Source: a virus. Taken from it: 64,000 bases of DNA. Shown one piece after another: positions 16,451-25,607 of the stretch. Under the pieces are notes generated by a model, which worked only from the letters and a program-made list of their open reading frames with translations, was not told the origin of the DNA and ran no database searches. How positions within the stretch are numbered: the stretch's first letter is position 1; every line of letters starts with the position of its first letter. Both the position numbers and the translations under genes were made by a program. The stretch is from positions 1 through 64,000 of IMG/VR virus record IMGVR_UViG_3300045902_000324, one strand, 5' to 3'.

Positions 16451-18235
16451 GTGAAAAACAAGCGCGGCAAATTTCGGCTAAAGATCGGGGAAAACTACGG
16501 CGGCATCTACGGACGCAACCGACGCACCGAACAGATCGGCTGCAAGCAGGATGCCGCGTATCTAGACGAGACAAGCTGGGACTATTACACAGGAAAGACG
16601 GCCCCGTTCTACTCTGGCCCATTGCCTGCACCTGGCTCAGAAGACTACGCCGAAAAGTACGCAGAGCTTGAGCGAATATATCTGTCTGCCAATCTAATAG
16701 GAGAGTGCGTTCAGAGACACACATCCGCGCTGATTGGCAAGCCGTTCCACTTCACATTGAAGGGCAAGGATGGTCAGGAAATAGACGCTGGGAGGGTCGA
16801 TAAACCATACAGGCTGCTCCAGCAGTGGATCGAACACCAGCGCCAGCAAGTATCTTCCCAAGACTCAGACTGGGGCGACCCGTTTCGGGATGCAGTGATC
16901 CATGCGCTAGTCGATGGTCGTGGCTACCTACGCCTGTGGATGCCACGCCGCTTCCGGCGATCGCCCGACTTCTACAGGCGGATTGCTCTGCACAGCCCGT
17001 TACCTGGTTCCGTTCAGGTAGAGCGAGACAGCGACGGAATGCTTGAGCGCGTCAGCTACACTTTCGAGGGTGGAAGCCAGGAGCAATACTGGTTCGATCC
17101 TGATGAGGAAGGCGACGACCTAGAAGCAACCGACGGCGATGGCGAGTTCGGGGTGCCCAGCGCATCGTCCCCTGCCTACCACGACCTAGTAATCGAATCT
17201 TCCTACAATGCCAACGCAGATCCGTCTACGCCGGACACCACGCAAGTCGATATCTACCCACAGCTAAATGAGCGTTGGACAGTACAGGAGATACGCATCG
17301 ATCCTGTTGTGTGTGAGGATGTGAAGCGAGTGCAGAACTCCTGCAACTTAGCTTTGACCACGCTGAACATCAATATCCTGCTGGCAGGCTATCGCACCAA
17401 ATATTTCACTGGCACTCTTCCCCCAGGCGATTATGTGGACGACCCGGAGCGACCCAACCAGAAAATGTTCGTTCCGAATGGGGCACCATTTGTTACTGGG
17501 CCAAACAAGAACATCTTCCTAGCGGGCATCCCATACGGCGACCCTCGCCAGCCGTCGCTGACCACACCGGGCATGACAATTGAAGACCCTGTAAACGTGG
17601 ACACCTTCGAGCGAACCGTTCAGCTTTACCGCACTCTCATGTACGTGCTATTCGGTCAGGGCTTTTTGCTAAACGCGGGCGATGGGTCTATGTCTGGGGT
17701 CAGCCGCATCCACGTAAAGCAGGATTTTGTAATCTCGCTTGATCGTCACGTAAACATTGTGGAGGCAGCGATCACTGGTGTTCTAGAGTCCGTTATGCGT
17801 CTACTGGACGTAGACGGCGAGTTCGCAGACCTAACCCCTGTGGCACACCTCCGACCGTGGATCGGTAGCCTCCTGCCAGAGGAACGAGACATGATCATTG
17901 CCACGTACAAGGAGGGGTTGATGAGCCGCACAACGGCAATGGCACTACTCGGAGATGTGGATGACACACGGGCAGAATGGGAACTCATGCAAACGGAGCC
18001 ATCCGCGCAGTTCGATAAACTGATGGCTTTGCATGAGAAGGGTGTGATCAGCGACATGACGTTGCTGACCCGTTCCGGGTTATTCGATGAGAAAACCGCT
18101 GCTGATCAGTTGCAAGCCGCAGCAGCGGAGCGGACTGAGAGGATGGAACAGGCTCTATCTATGCAGCAGGCGGCATTACAACCCAGTCCGTTAGACGGCG
18201 ATACAGGCGACGTGTCTACACCCGAAAATGGATAG
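16451..18235 (+). CDS. portal protein
   Basis: 594 residues from GTG with GGAG upstream. Between TerL and a MuF-like gene, the usual portal position, and of portal length. Features include YLSANLIGECVQRHTSALIG near the start and the helical FGQGFLLNAGDGSMSGVSRI region later, as in DUF1073/SPP1-like portals. The C-terminus is Gln/Ala-rich. It would form the dodecameric DNA gate. Late-like motif GGGTATATTTT at 16420. Confidence 0.8.
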   Translation: MKNKRGKFRLKIGENYGGIYGRNRRTEQIGCKQDAAYLDETSWDYYTGKTAPFYSGPLPAPGSEDYAEKYAELERIYLSANLIGECVQRHTSALIGKPFHFTLKGKDGQEIDAGRVDKPYRLLQQWIEHQRQQVSSQDSDWGDPFRDAVIHALVDGRGYLRLWMPRRFRRSPDFYRRIALHSPLPGSVQVERDSDGMLERVSYTFEGGSQEQYWFDPDEEGDDLEATDGDGEFGVPSASSPAYHDLVIESSYNANADPSTPDTTQVDIYPQLNERWTVQEIRIDPVVCEDVKRVQNSCNLALTTLNINILLAGYRTKYFTGTLPPGDYVDDPERPNQKMFVPNGAPFVTGPNKNIFLAGIPYGDPRQPSLTTPGMTIEDPVNVDTFERTVQLYRTLMYVLFGQGFLLNAGDGSMSGVSRIHVKQDFVISLDRHVNIVEAAITGVLESVMRLLDVDGEFADLTPVAHLRPWIGSLLPEERDMIIATYKEGLMSRTTAMALLGDVDDTRAEWELMQTEPSAQFDKLMALHEKGVISDMTLLTRSGLFDEKTAADQLQAAAAERTERMEQALSMQQAALQPSPLDGDTGDVSTPENG

Positions 18236-19124
18236 GAAACGCACTCTCGCTCTCATTCAATCGCTAGACACCACCCTAGCTGCATTGGAAGCGCCCACAG
18301 TCGAGCGGCTTCAACGTATCTATTTGGCGGCTGGGCAACGGCTGGAAGAAGAACTGACCCGCTCTCGCAACCTATCTGCCACATTGTCCGAACTGGCGCT
18401 GTCAAATCGGCAACGGCAAGTCATCATTCTGGATCAGGTAAAGACGCTCCAAAACTTTTTGACGACACGCGACCGAGAAGCAATCGAGTCGTCATTGAAC
18501 CAAACCATTACAGCCGCTTACTCTAGTTCGGCAGAGTATGGAGTAGACATGCTGGGCGTTGCGGGGTTAAACGCTGTTGTAGCCGCGAGTGTTCCTGTAG
18601 AAGCGATCACTCTAGTTGCCCGCGACGCATCTGCTCGATTGTTCCGGCACACCGAAGATTTTGCCACAAACGCCGCAAATGCTGTGGGCGTAGGACTGGC
18701 TATGGGCAGCAGTATGCAAGGCATCGCCCGATCTATTCAAACTCTTGCAGGCAGCACCGCAGCCCAGGCTAGGGCGATCGCACAAACTGAGGTGATCAAC
18801 GCCAGTGTGGGCGCAGCGCTTGCAACATACGCCGCAGCAGACGTTGATATGTGGGCGCTCGTGGCGACGGCGGACACGAAAACCTGCAAATGGTGCCTGG
18901 GTCGCAACGGTCTGATCTATCGGCTAGGGGACAGTGCACCGCCACTCCATGTCGGTTGCCGATGTTTCACTTTACCCGTATTGGACATCGACGATGTGGC
19001 TTGGCTGCGTGACTTCCGAGAGGCGGCGATCGCCAAATCTTTGGTCAAGCCCACACTGGTGGCGACATACTGGGAGACGAAATCTGGAGCAGGATCACCT
19101 ACGCCCATCCACACCTGGGCATGA
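18228..19124 (+). CDS. MuF-like head morphogenesis protein
   Basis: 298 residues, overlapping the portal stop. The C-terminal MuF domain is clear: ARAIAQTEVINAS, then ATADTKTCKWCLGRNG, and APPLHVGCRC with the conserved Cys/His residues (SPP1 gp7/Mu gpF family). Minor capsid protein that binds the portal and may act in DNA ejection. Confidence 0.85.
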   Translation: MDRKRTLALIQSLDTTLAALEAPTVERLQRIYLAAGQRLEEELTRSRNLSATLSELALSNRQRQVIILDQVKTLQNFLTTRDREAIESSLNQTITAAYSSSAEYGVDMLGVAGLNAVVAASVPVEAITLVARDASARLFRHTEDFATNAANAVGVGLAMGSSMQGIARSIQTLAGSTAAQARAIAQTEVINASVGAALATYAAADVDMWALVATADTKTCKWCLGRNGLIYRLGDSAPPLHVGCRCFTLPVLDIDDVAWLRDFREAAIAKSLVKPTLVATYWETKSGAGSPTPIHTWA

Positions 19125-19150
19125 AAAAAGCCGCCCATGTGGACGGCGGG
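19124..19150 (-). terminator. rho-independent terminator of HU operon
   Basis: Minus strand stem CCGCC/GGCGG with loop, then TTTTTT, overlapping the stop codon of the plus-strand MuF gene. Confidence 0.65.
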
Positions 19151-19174
19151 AATCAACCAAATCGACTTGAAAAT

Positions 19175-19471
19175 CTAGGCGACCTCAGACGTTTCAGCTT
19201 CTACTGAACCGAGGACACCCTTCGCCTGCTTGAACACAAGATACTCTCTCGCAGAGATCTCAATTGTCTCGCCTGTGCGGATGTTCCGACCAATGCGAGG
19301 GGCTGAAACTTTCTTGGAAAACTTTCCGAACTTTGCCAGAGTTACGTCGCCATTGCGAGAAACTTCTTCGGTAACAACCATCGTAAAAGCATCCAGGAAA
19401 ACAGAAATATCTTTCCTTTTAGCACCGGGTGCTTTTTCTAGCATGGCTTCGATCACTTGTCCTCTGTTCAT
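19175..19471 (-). CDS. HU-family DNA-binding protein
   Basis: 98 residues from ATG 19471 (MNRGQVIEAMLEKAPG). Typical HU fold markers: LAKFGKFSKKVSAPRIGRN then RTGETIEISAREYLVFKQAK. Dimeric DNA-bending protein; a viral copy may compact virus DNA or assist replication and packaging. Minus-strand cassette with its own terminator. Confidence 0.85.
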   Translation of the reverse strand: MNRGQVIEAMLEKAPGAKRKDISVFLDAFTMVVTEEVSRNGDVTLAKFGKFSKKVSAPRIGRNIRTGETIEISAREYLVFKQAKGVLGSVEAETSEVA

Positions 19472-19527
19472 AATCGTTCTAAATCCTGTTAAAAGTGTCA
19501 ATCGAATACTACCACAGTTCAGCTATT

Positions 19528-19653
19528 TCAGTTGATTTCTAACGTGAAAACATCCATCCATTCGTCGGATACTCCCGCGTTCGTTTCACAGTGAGCCTTA
19601 GCTTCTGAAAAGCAAACTCCCGTTCTTAGAACCTGTGGAGCAGCATGGCACAT
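19528..19653 (-). CDS. 41-residue protein, uncertain
   Basis: ORF MCHAAPQVLRTGVCFSEAK... ending DVFTLEIN fills the gap between two minus-strand genes. No clear ribosome site. Function unknown. Confidence 0.35.
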   Translation of the reverse strand: MCHAAPQVLRTGVCFSEAKAHCETNAGVSDEWMDVFTLEIN

Positions 19654-19676
19654 GAACAATCGAACAATCTTATACG

Positions 19677-19901
19677 TCATACAGAAGCCTCACGTTTTGA
19701 TTTCCAACTTGCAGCGATCGCCCTGCGCTGCTTTGCGAATTTCTTCTTCATCAGTTCATTTAAGGCGTCCTTCTCGGAGTTCAAACATGCCTGAGCCACA
19801 GCAATATGTCTCAGGTTGCCCGCTGCGAGAGCGAGGCAGTACGAATCAGTCAGGTCTGCGACAGATTTCTTTAGTTCGGAGATTTTAGCGTCGATGTCCA
19901 T
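19677..19901 (-). CDS. small helical protein
   Basis: 74 residues from ATG 19901, 30 nt after the -10 box, which decides the start against 20000. Amphipathic helices (KISELKKSVADLTDSY) and a basic C-terminus (KKKFAKQRRAIAASWKSK) suggest a nucleic-acid-binding or assembly peptide. Confidence 0.6.
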   Translation of the reverse strand: MDIDAKISELKKSVADLTDSYCLALAAGNLRHIAVAQACLNSEKDALNELMKKKFAKQRRAIAASWKSKREASV

Positions 19902-19930
19902 AGGTGAAAAGGTTTTTGGTTTATAACCGT

Positions 19931-19960
19931 ATCGTAATCTTTGACACTTCGGGTTGTCAA
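19931..19960 (-). promoter_or_regulatory. early-type promoter
   Basis: Minus strand TTGACA (19955-19960), 18-nt spacer, TACGAT (19931-19936). Confidence 0.7.
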
Positions 19961-20000
19961 TTAATTGGCAATGAGTATTTTGGCTTACAACTGTGGGCAA

Positions 20001-20477
20001 CCTTCAGCGCCTACCGAGTACGCTGCGGATCTTACAGGGCAGGATTCGGGCCGATGTGGAACCCCATATTGGAGCCGGGTCAGCCCTGTTGGGGACGCTA
20101 GGGATAAGATTCGGGACTTACGGGGTAAAAGCCAGGACTTACCTGGAACCAGCATCTACCCACGAAGTCCCGGTTTTTGCCCGAAAAACGGTGCTCTGAT
20201 GCCTCAAAAAAATACGGGAGGCTTGAATGAACGGTGGAATGCGGCTTCCAGCGATCGTACATGCCTCCCTCAGCCCGCTATCGAGTATCGCAGCCTTTCG
20301 ACAGTTTTATACTTCTACGAACTCTAGTCCCACACCCAAGGGTTCGTGCCCCATCCTTGATCCACTCCCCGGTCTGAAGAGACGAGGCTACCAAGCTTCC
20401 CAACTATCCTGGTGTCGTAAATCGAAAAATCGTGGTTCATGCGTGGGTACGGGTAAAGTGTTCTGCAATCAAAAGCC
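20001..20477. repeat. non-coding region with dispersed repeat, copy A
   Basis: No credible gene in about 480 bases. Bases 20110-20161 (TCGGGACTTACGGGGTAAAA through AACCAGCATCTACC) recur with few changes at 24497-24547. A second shared block (GGAATGCGGCTTCCAGCG, from about 20231) has a diverged partner near 24696. Short ORFs here look like chance. Confidence 0.6.
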
Positions 20478-20717
20478 TTAGAAATCGCTAGGGCGTCCGT
20501 ATACCGTGTTTCCCCACTTCCCGTCTAAAACAACTTTACCGCTGCGGATCAACTGGTTGAGTGCATTATCCGTAGCACTGCGGGCGACTGAAACACTATC
20601 CATTCCGATAACCTGAGTGCGAACCTCGGAAAGAATCGATGTGTAGTCCTGCGGGCCTGATACGTCGATCAGGTCTAGGATTGCCTTTTGAACGGTCAGA
20701 GTTGGAGTTGGCGACAT
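20478..20717 (-). CDS. winged-helix-like small protein
   Basis: 79 residues. Helices (QKAILDLIDVSGPQDYTSIL, ATDNALNQLIRSGKV) followed by a beta-like wing VVLDGKWGNTVYG resemble a small winged helix (inference). A strong early-type promoter lies 26 nt upstream of the start. Confidence 0.55.
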   Translation of the reverse strand: MSPTPTLTVQKAILDLIDVSGPQDYTSILSEVRTQVIGMDSVSVARSATDNALNQLIRSGKVVLDGKWGNTVYGRPSDF

Positions 20718-20742
20718 TTGGTTTGTTTGAGTTCGTTTCTAT

Positions 20743-20772
20743 ATCGTAGTCTTTTTGCTCTCTATGTGTCAA
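20743..20772 (-). promoter_or_regulatory. early-type promoter
   Basis: Minus strand TTGACA (20767-20772), 18-nt spacer, TACGAT (20743-20748), then ATAGAAA. Closest match to the family consensus. Confidence 0.75.
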
Positions 20773-20798
20773 TTGATAGCAGTAGGTTTGCAACGGCT

Positions 20799-20811
20799 GG
20801 GCAATATTGAC
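20799..20811 (+). promoter_or_regulatory. late motif GGGYANNRTY before thyX
   Basis: GGGCAATATTGAC, 34 nt before the thyX start. Nearly identical to the copy before the scaffold gene (21924-21936). Confidence 0.5.
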
Positions 20812-20832
20812 TGACCCGTATCTGTTGGCAAT

Positions 20833-21576
20833 ATGTCCGATCCCCTTTTCAAGGTCGAAGTCCTCCAGCGCACCGAAAACCCACAGCAGCTTGTGTGGGC
20901 AGCGATGCACCAGGACTACTCAGAGCACTATGTTTATGACGAGGTTGGCTGGGATGGCGGCAATCCTGCACTGACTGAGGACTCGGCAGGAAAGTCTATA
21001 ATCACGCACCTCCTGGCCAGCGATCGCGGGCACTACGGGCCGCTGGAGCATCCACACATTACGCTGAACTGTGGCTATTTCCCACACTCTGTCATGCAGC
21101 AGATCAGGACACATCGTGTGGGGATTTCTTTCGATGTCCAGTCGGGGAGATATACGGGTCAGCGCATTCTAGACTTGGTGCAAGGTGAGCGGACGGTTGA
21201 AGAAGTCTTCTACATCCGTCCCCCAGGCACCTACACCGACCGCAGCGGAAAGAGTTATGAAGTCACACCGGGGCACCGGATTTCTATGCTCCAAAACTGT
21301 GTGACCACAGCGCACTGGTACGCAAACGACATCCGCCGTGGGCTATCCGAGGAGCACGCCCGGAGCACAATCGCATTTGATATCCGCCAGCACTGGGTTA
21401 TGACTGTCAATGCGCGATCGCTCATGCATCTTTTAGATCTGCGCTGGAAAGCAGATGCCCAACTCGAATGCCAATGGATGTGTGACCTAATAGCGCCACA
21501 CTTTCAAGCATGGATGCCAGATATCCACGACTGGTACATGACCAAACGAGCACACAAAGCGAGGCTTTCCCCATGA
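20833..21576 (+). CDS. thyX: flavin-dependent thymidylate synthase
   Basis: 247 residues. The ThyX signature appears as RTHRVGISFDVQSGRY (R-x-H-R-x5-S-x7-S-x-R-Y style), with further family pieces SDRGHYGPLEHPHITL and RWKADAQLECQ. Makes dTMP from dUMP with FAD and methylene-tetrahydrofolate, supporting virus DNA synthesis. Placed with late-motif genes rather than in the replication block, which is unusual. Overlaps the next gene by ATGA. Confidence 0.9.
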   Translation: MSDPLFKVEVLQRTENPQQLVWAAMHQDYSEHYVYDEVGWDGGNPALTEDSAGKSIITHLLASDRGHYGPLEHPHITLNCGYFPHSVMQQIRTHRVGISFDVQSGRYTGQRILDLVQGERTVEEVFYIRPPGTYTDRSGKSYEVTPGHRISMLQNCVTTAHWYANDIRRGLSEEHARSTIAFDIRQHWVMTVNARSLMHLLDLRWKADAQLECQWMCDLIAPHFQAWMPDIHDWYMTKRAHKARLSP

Positions 21577-21917
21577 CATATAGAGAGATCAAAGATCAAG
21601 CTCCACCCGTACTTAGTACATATCAGAGTGTTCATGACATTACAATCCTGGACATGCACCAGCGAAAGCAATTGGGTCTATCCCGCTACGGTGTTGCACT
21701 TCAGCCATTCAATGGGCGGTCGGCGCTAGTCGATGCATACCAGGAGCAGCTAGATCATGTGGTCTACCTGCGACAGGCTATTTACGAATTGGACATGCTG
21801 CTGCTGGCGATCGACCACGTTCTAGAGGACGGGTCACTGCCGGATACAGCATCAATCCGGGGCCTGCGAGAGCTGCGGGCACTTGTGGGCAATCCACAGG
21901 GTGGCGCACAATCGTAG
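21573..21917 (+). CDS. MazG-like all-alpha NTP pyrophosphatase (predicted)
   Basis: 114 residues from ATG 21573, coupled to thyX. The core LGLSRYGVALQPFNGRSALV, DAYQEQLDHVVYLRQAI has the helix pattern of phage MazG-like proteins that hydrolyse (d)NTPs to monophosphates. The acidic metal-binding set is only partly obvious (E of YQEQ, D of LDHV), so activity is not certain. With ThyX it would adjust nucleotide pools. Confidence 0.55.
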   Translation: MTYREIKDQAPPVLSTYQSVHDITILDMHQRKQLGLSRYGVALQPFNGRSALVDAYQEQLDHVVYLRQAIYELDMLLLAIDHVLEDGSLPDTASIRGLRELRALVGNPQGGAQS

Positions 21918-21954
21918 CAGTGCGGGCAATATCGACTACCACTAAAAACGAAAC

Positions 21955-22863
21955 ATGGAACCAACTCTCACGCAGATTCTAGATCTACTGCAATCCCTCA
22001 AACCCGGAGAACCCGTACCCTCAACGTTCACCAGCGGCAGCAGCGTGTTTACTGTCGATGGTGCAAAGCTGCGTGAGGCAATTAGCAGGGAAGTCTCATC
22101 TCGAAACGAAGAGGCCAAGAAGTGGCGGCAAACTGCCCAAGAGTCTCGCACCGCTCTGTCTGAGTATGAGGATCAAGTCAAGCGTCTAGCTGAGCTTGTC
22201 GAAGCTGGCGACGGCGACACCAAAGCAGCCCTAACAAAGGCGCTGGAGATCACCAGAAGTGCCCAGGATAAGGAAGCCAGGTTGACCAAATTGCAGACCG
22301 ACCTGGATGCGGTTGCGAACGCTAAAACGTTGCTGGAAGAAGAACTCGCCAAAACCAAAACGGCTGCGGAAAAGTACCAGGCGGATTACACGTCAGCTAC
22401 CACGGAGCTTTCCACACTGCGAGGCAAATCAGCAGAACTTCAGGAAGCTTCCATGCTAAACGAAGTCATAGCTAGGACGGGTGTCCGCCCAACCGTACTT
22501 AAGACCATTTGGCAAGACCTCAAAGCTAAGGCAGGTGATAGCAAAGCACTGCTGTCTGTGGAGCCTGTAACGGTGGGCGAGGGCGACGCGGCTAAGACGG
22601 AGCAGCGGCTTATGCTGGTGCTGGGCGAGGGCGACACCGCTAAGCGGGAGGCGATCGCTGACGTGGCAAAACGCGACTATGCAGACCTGGCAGACCTATT
22701 GTTCGCGCCGACCGAATCTGCCCCGTCTGCCACACCAAAAACTGGCCCGACACTTCCAGCAGGCGGCATTGCCCAGACGAAACCCGGAGATCCTATCGAC
22801 AACGCCCTGGATGCAGCATTGGGCAACTCGCTACGAATGGCTGGCATCAAAGCAAAGCAGTGA
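21955..22863 (+). CDS. capsid scaffolding protein
   Basis: 302 residues, highly charged coiled coil from about residue 45 to 165 (TKLQTDLDAVANAKTLLEEE), then an Ala-rich domain and a Pro/Thr-rich tail with a C-terminal helix. Located upstream of the major capsid gene, as scaffolds are. Late motif GGGCAATATCGAC 31 nt upstream. Confidence 0.7.
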   Translation: MEPTLTQILDLLQSLKPGEPVPSTFTSGSSVFTVDGAKLREAISREVSSRNEEAKKWRQTAQESRTALSEYEDQVKRLAELVEAGDGDTKAALTKALEITRSAQDKEARLTKLQTDLDAVANAKTLLEEELAKTKTAAEKYQADYTSATTELSTLRGKSAELQEASMLNEVIARTGVRPTVLKTIWQDLKAKAGDSKALLSVEPVTVGEGDAAKTEQRLMLVLGEGDTAKREAIADVAKRDYADLADLLFAPTESAPSATPKTGPTLPAGGIAQTKPGDPIDNALDAALGNSLRMAGIKAKQ

Positions 22864-22867
22864 ACGG

Positions 22868-22894
22868 CAAAAGCCCCACCTTTCGGCAGGGCTT
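22868..22894 (-). terminator. rho-independent terminator of GGDEF gene
   Basis: Minus strand stem AAGCCCTGCC.../GGTGGGGCTT followed by TTTG. Moderate strength. Confidence 0.55.
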
Positions 22895-22938
22895 AGATCT
22901 CTATACCAGCATAATCGTATTCTAGCAAAATCGCCAGT

Positions 22939-23793
22939 TCAATCGGTACTGCGCCGTGCCTTCTTAACGAGATACATCCTTTTATCGGATTCATGTAGCG
23001 CTTCCTCGGCACTGGATGGCGGCACTTCAAAGGACACCCATCCAATCGAGTGTCCTACGGGCAGTTTCAGGTCAAACCCGGCAACCATTTCGTCCAGGTT
23101 GCGCTGGATTCTATCGATTGCCGCCTTCGCCTGCCGCTCAGTCGTGTTGCTGAGCAGTATTGCGAACGCATCACCTCCAATCCTCGCAACGGTGTCTGTA
23201 CGCCTCACGCACGCTACAGTCTGCCGCAGAAACTCGTCACCCATCGAATGTCCACAGTAGTCATTGATCAGCTTGAATCGATCAACGTCAATGTAGGCGA
23301 TCGTGAACGGCGACCCGTACATCATTGACTTATCTATCTCTGCATTCAACTGCTCCATAAAGTGCAGTCGGTTTAGCGCTCCCGTGAGCTGGTCAGTTCG
23401 AGCAAGTAATCTCTCTCTTTCATGCGCCTCCTTCAGGCTAGAAACCAGGCGCACTACGGAAAGCAAAATTATCAGTCTTGACACAACATTCCAGATAGGG
23501 ATGAGCGCACTGCCGTACTCTCGTGTCGTCAGATCGCATATTTTCCACAGGGTGAGAGACACAACTGTGGACACCACGCCGGACTTAAAACCTAGCCTAC
23601 TGGCAATTACAGCGATAGGGATGACGTAGAAAAATGCGATCACTATATTCTGATAGTCAACCGCGTAATCTACGGCGGCGATCGCCACAATAGTTATGTA
23701 TGCGGCGATCACAACTCTGCGTTTTGATTGCGTCTCCAACCAATAGATTGCGCGATCGCCATAGCCCGTGATGCTACATTGCGAGGTCTTCAC
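22939..23793 (-). CDS. membrane-bound GGDEF diguanylate cyclase-like protein
   Basis: 284 residues from GTG with AGGAG upstream. Residues 27-118 form about four membrane helices. The C-terminal GGDEF domain has RTDQLTGALNR (132-142), YIDVDRFKLINDYCGH (167-182), the I-site RRTD (197-200) and the active loop GGDAF (206-210). The fourth loop residue is Ala instead of Glu, so catalysis may be weak or absent, while the allosteric c-di-GMP site is kept; it could act as a synthase or a receptor. A minus-strand late-type motif GGGCACTGTCC (23819-23829) precedes it. Confidence 0.85.
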   Translation of the reverse strand: MKTSQCSITGYGDRAIYWLETQSKRRVVIAAYITIVAIAAVDYAVDYQNIVIAFFYVIPIAVIASRLGFKSGVVSTVVSLTLWKICDLTTREYGSALIPIWNVVSRLIILLSVVRLVSSLKEAHERERLLARTDQLTGALNRLHFMEQLNAEIDKSMMYGSPFTIAYIDVDRFKLINDYCGHSMGDEFLRQTVACVRRTDTVARIGGDAFAILLSNTTERQAKAAIDRIQRNLDEMVAGFDLKLPVGHSIGWVSFEVPPSSAEEALHESDKRMYLVKKARRSTD

Positions 23794-24085
23794 CGTTCCA
23801 TCTCCTATGGTGGAAACCGGACAGTGCCCACCTGTATAAGACTCGGTTCTTCCCGACGCTCCCCCGAAGCGGGTAGAGCGCGGGGCTGCTGCTGCCTTAG
23901 CTCATTTGTAGTTCAGATTGCGATCTCCCCTTCACAGCGATCGCATTTACAAAGCCCGGTGAAGGCGGGTTAGGGCATACGCGCCTTTTAACAGTACGCT
24001 TTTAATCGTAGACTCCTGACTATCCAGAGTCAAGTAATCCAACCACTCAAACTGTGGCAAAATCAAGCTATCTACGCGAGGCATT

Positions 24086-24310
24086 ATGGCAACCTTCACA
24101 TATTTAGTGCGCGACCTAGACACTGCTAACCTACTCGCCCACCCGTTTATGCTTGCGGGCGCGAAAACTGTGGATACAGGGATCGAAAACGACAAGGGCT
24201 GGGTAAGAGCGGTGATGCCCAGATGTGGCAATACTGGCGACCTCCCAAAGGTTCTAAGGAATGAGCTGAAACGACGAGGAGCAACCCTAGTTGCTGCGGA
24301 TTACGGCTAG
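24086..24310 (+). CDS. small protein of unknown function
   Basis: 74 residues (MATFTYLVRDLDTANLLAHP...), ending LKRRGATLVAADYG, with a perfect terminator 28 nt after the stop. Not recognised. Confidence 0.55.
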   Translation: MATFTYLVRDLDTANLLAHPFMLAGAKTVDTGIENDKGWVRAVMPRCGNTGDLPKVLRNELKRRGATLVAADYG

Positions 24311-24337
24311 GGCACTGTCTACTGCAACAGATGACTT

Positions 24338-24369
24338 GAGCGCTACTTGACCCAGTAGCGCTCTTTTTT
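24338..24369 (+). terminator. strong rho-independent terminator
   Basis: Perfect 9-bp stem GAGCGCTAC / GTAGCGCTC with 8-nt loop, followed by TTTTTT. Confidence 0.9.
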
Positions 24370-24744
24370 AAGCATAAATACTTAAAATGCTGGTTCCATT
24401 ATCTACCCACAAGGTTCCGATTCTTACCCTGCGGGAGCCGCCGTATACACTATCGGGTCTGGAACCCGCAGGGCAAAAACGAGTTCCAACCGAAAATCGG
24501 GACTCACGGGGTAAAAGTCGGGACTTAGCTGGAACCAGCATCTACCCTTTGAGTTCCACCATCTACCCAAAAGGTTCCGTTTCGGGACTTGCTGTGTAGA
24601 TCTGGGAGCCGCAGTCTACACACGAAGCCCCAATTTTTACCCAATTTTTGGCTGTTTTTGGGGTCAGATTTTCTGGCTGGGCGGGGGGAGACGATGGAAT
24701 GCGGGTTTCAGCCGTTTCACACGCCCTCCCAGGAGACACACACG
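24370..24744. repeat. non-coding region with dispersed repeat, copy B
   Basis: No credible gene. Bases 24497-24547 match 20110-20161; variants of ATCTACCC...GGTTCC recur within this stretch (24399-24420, 24540-24575). The region ends in a block (GGAATGCGGGTTTCAGCC, from about 24696) shared in diverged form with copy A. Confidence 0.6.
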
Positions 24745-24776
24745 AAAAAGCCGCCGTCCGATACCTGGACGGCGGC
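24745..24776 (-). terminator. strong rho-independent terminator
   Basis: Minus strand stem GCCGCCGTCC / GGACGGCGGC followed by TTTTT; ends the antirepressor-like gene. Confidence 0.9.
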
Positions 24777-24792
24777 TGCGTGTGGTGCGTGC

Positions 24793-25557
24793 TTATCGCT
24801 TGAGACTCGCCAGCTTTACGGGCAGCGTCTCAAGCAAGTGTGCGATTAGCGCGTTGTTGCAGGGTACGGGGTGCCCGCGCCGCTCCGACTCTATCTCTGC
24901 AAGCCTGTGGATCATGTCCACGACACGAGGGTTCGTGATTCTGAATCGAGCCAGCGTCTTGGTGGAGGTGGTTTCGACCGTCTTCACGGCAGTCTGGTTG
25001 AACAAGTCCAGCAAATCGAGCGAATCTTGCAACTCAGGACTAGGTTCTGGCTCCAACTCGTCTTCCACAACCGGATCAGTCCACGCTTCTAGTGCTGGTT
25101 GACCATCTGTATACCCTTCCAGTGCTGCGATACGTTGCTCCAGACGTGCGATCGCCTCCACAACCTGTGGAAACTCCTGTTGCGGTTCGTGCCAGCCAAG
25201 CGCCTGCTGGATAAACACGCGGGCACCAACGGATGCGAACAGACGGAACCACCGCTGCGCCTGTTCTGTACGATAGCGTCCTGCGTCGAATGCATAGTAT
25301 TCCAAGATGAGCATGACTGCCTTATCAGGAATGCCAGATCCGCAAAATGCACCCCCCTCAAACCCATGCTCTGCAAGAGTTTTAGACAGGCTCGACTCAC
25401 TTAGCGCAACACCCTGAATATGCCGAAGAACGGATGAAGGTTCGACCCCTGCCAGCCGAGCAGCACCGCGAATTGATGCATACGCAACGCCGTCATCTGA
25501 AATACGGAACTCCGAACGATACTGGTCGAACATGTTTGCTACATTGGAATCAATCAC
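24793..25557 (-). CDS. antirepressor-like protein
   Basis: 254 residues from GTG 25557, which has AAGGA upstream; the ORF runs to ATG 25590 inside a hairpin. The N-terminal domain (GVAYASIRGAARLAGVEPSS, then IPDKAVMLILEYYAFDAGRY and FIQQALGW) follows a cyanobacterial phage antirepressor/KilA-like pattern. A Glu/Leu-rich helical linker leads to a separate C-terminal domain ending PVKLASLKR. Likely counteracts a prophage repressor in lytic switching (inference). Own promoter and terminator. Confidence 0.65.
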   Translation of the reverse strand: MIDSNVANMFDQYRSEFRISDDGVAYASIRGAARLAGVEPSSVLRHIQGVALSESSLSKTLAEHGFEGGAFCGSGIPDKAVMLILEYYAFDAGRYRTEQAQRWFRLFASVGARVFIQQALGWHEPQQEFPQVVEAIARLEQRIAALEGYTDGQPALEAWTDPVVEDELEPEPSPELQDSLDLLDLFNQTAVKTVETTSTKTLARFRITNPRVVDMIHRLAEIESERRGHPVPCNNALIAHLLETLPVKLASLKR

Positions 25558-25582
25558 TGTGTTTTTCCTTGTGAAACTGCAA

Positions 25583-25606
25583 GCCTCCATTTTTTGGAGG
25601 CGTTTT
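25583..25606. promoter_or_regulatory. hairpin in the antirepressor leader
   Basis: GCCTCC / GGAGGC stem. On the plus strand it is followed by GTTTTT (terminator-like); on the minus strand it lies in the leader between promoter and GTG start and contains the alternative ATG 25590. Confidence 0.45.
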
Positions 25607-25607
25607 T

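Noticed and set aside
19473-19504. TTGACA/AACGAT promoter before the HU gene
   Set aside because: The -10 would abut the ATG at 19471, placing the transcript start after the start codon; not counted in the promoter family.
23860-23960. tRNA-like GC-rich segment
   Set aside because: Hairpins are visible but no cloverleaf with a T-arm GTTCRANYC and paired acceptor could be built; no tRNA gene is claimed anywhere in the window.
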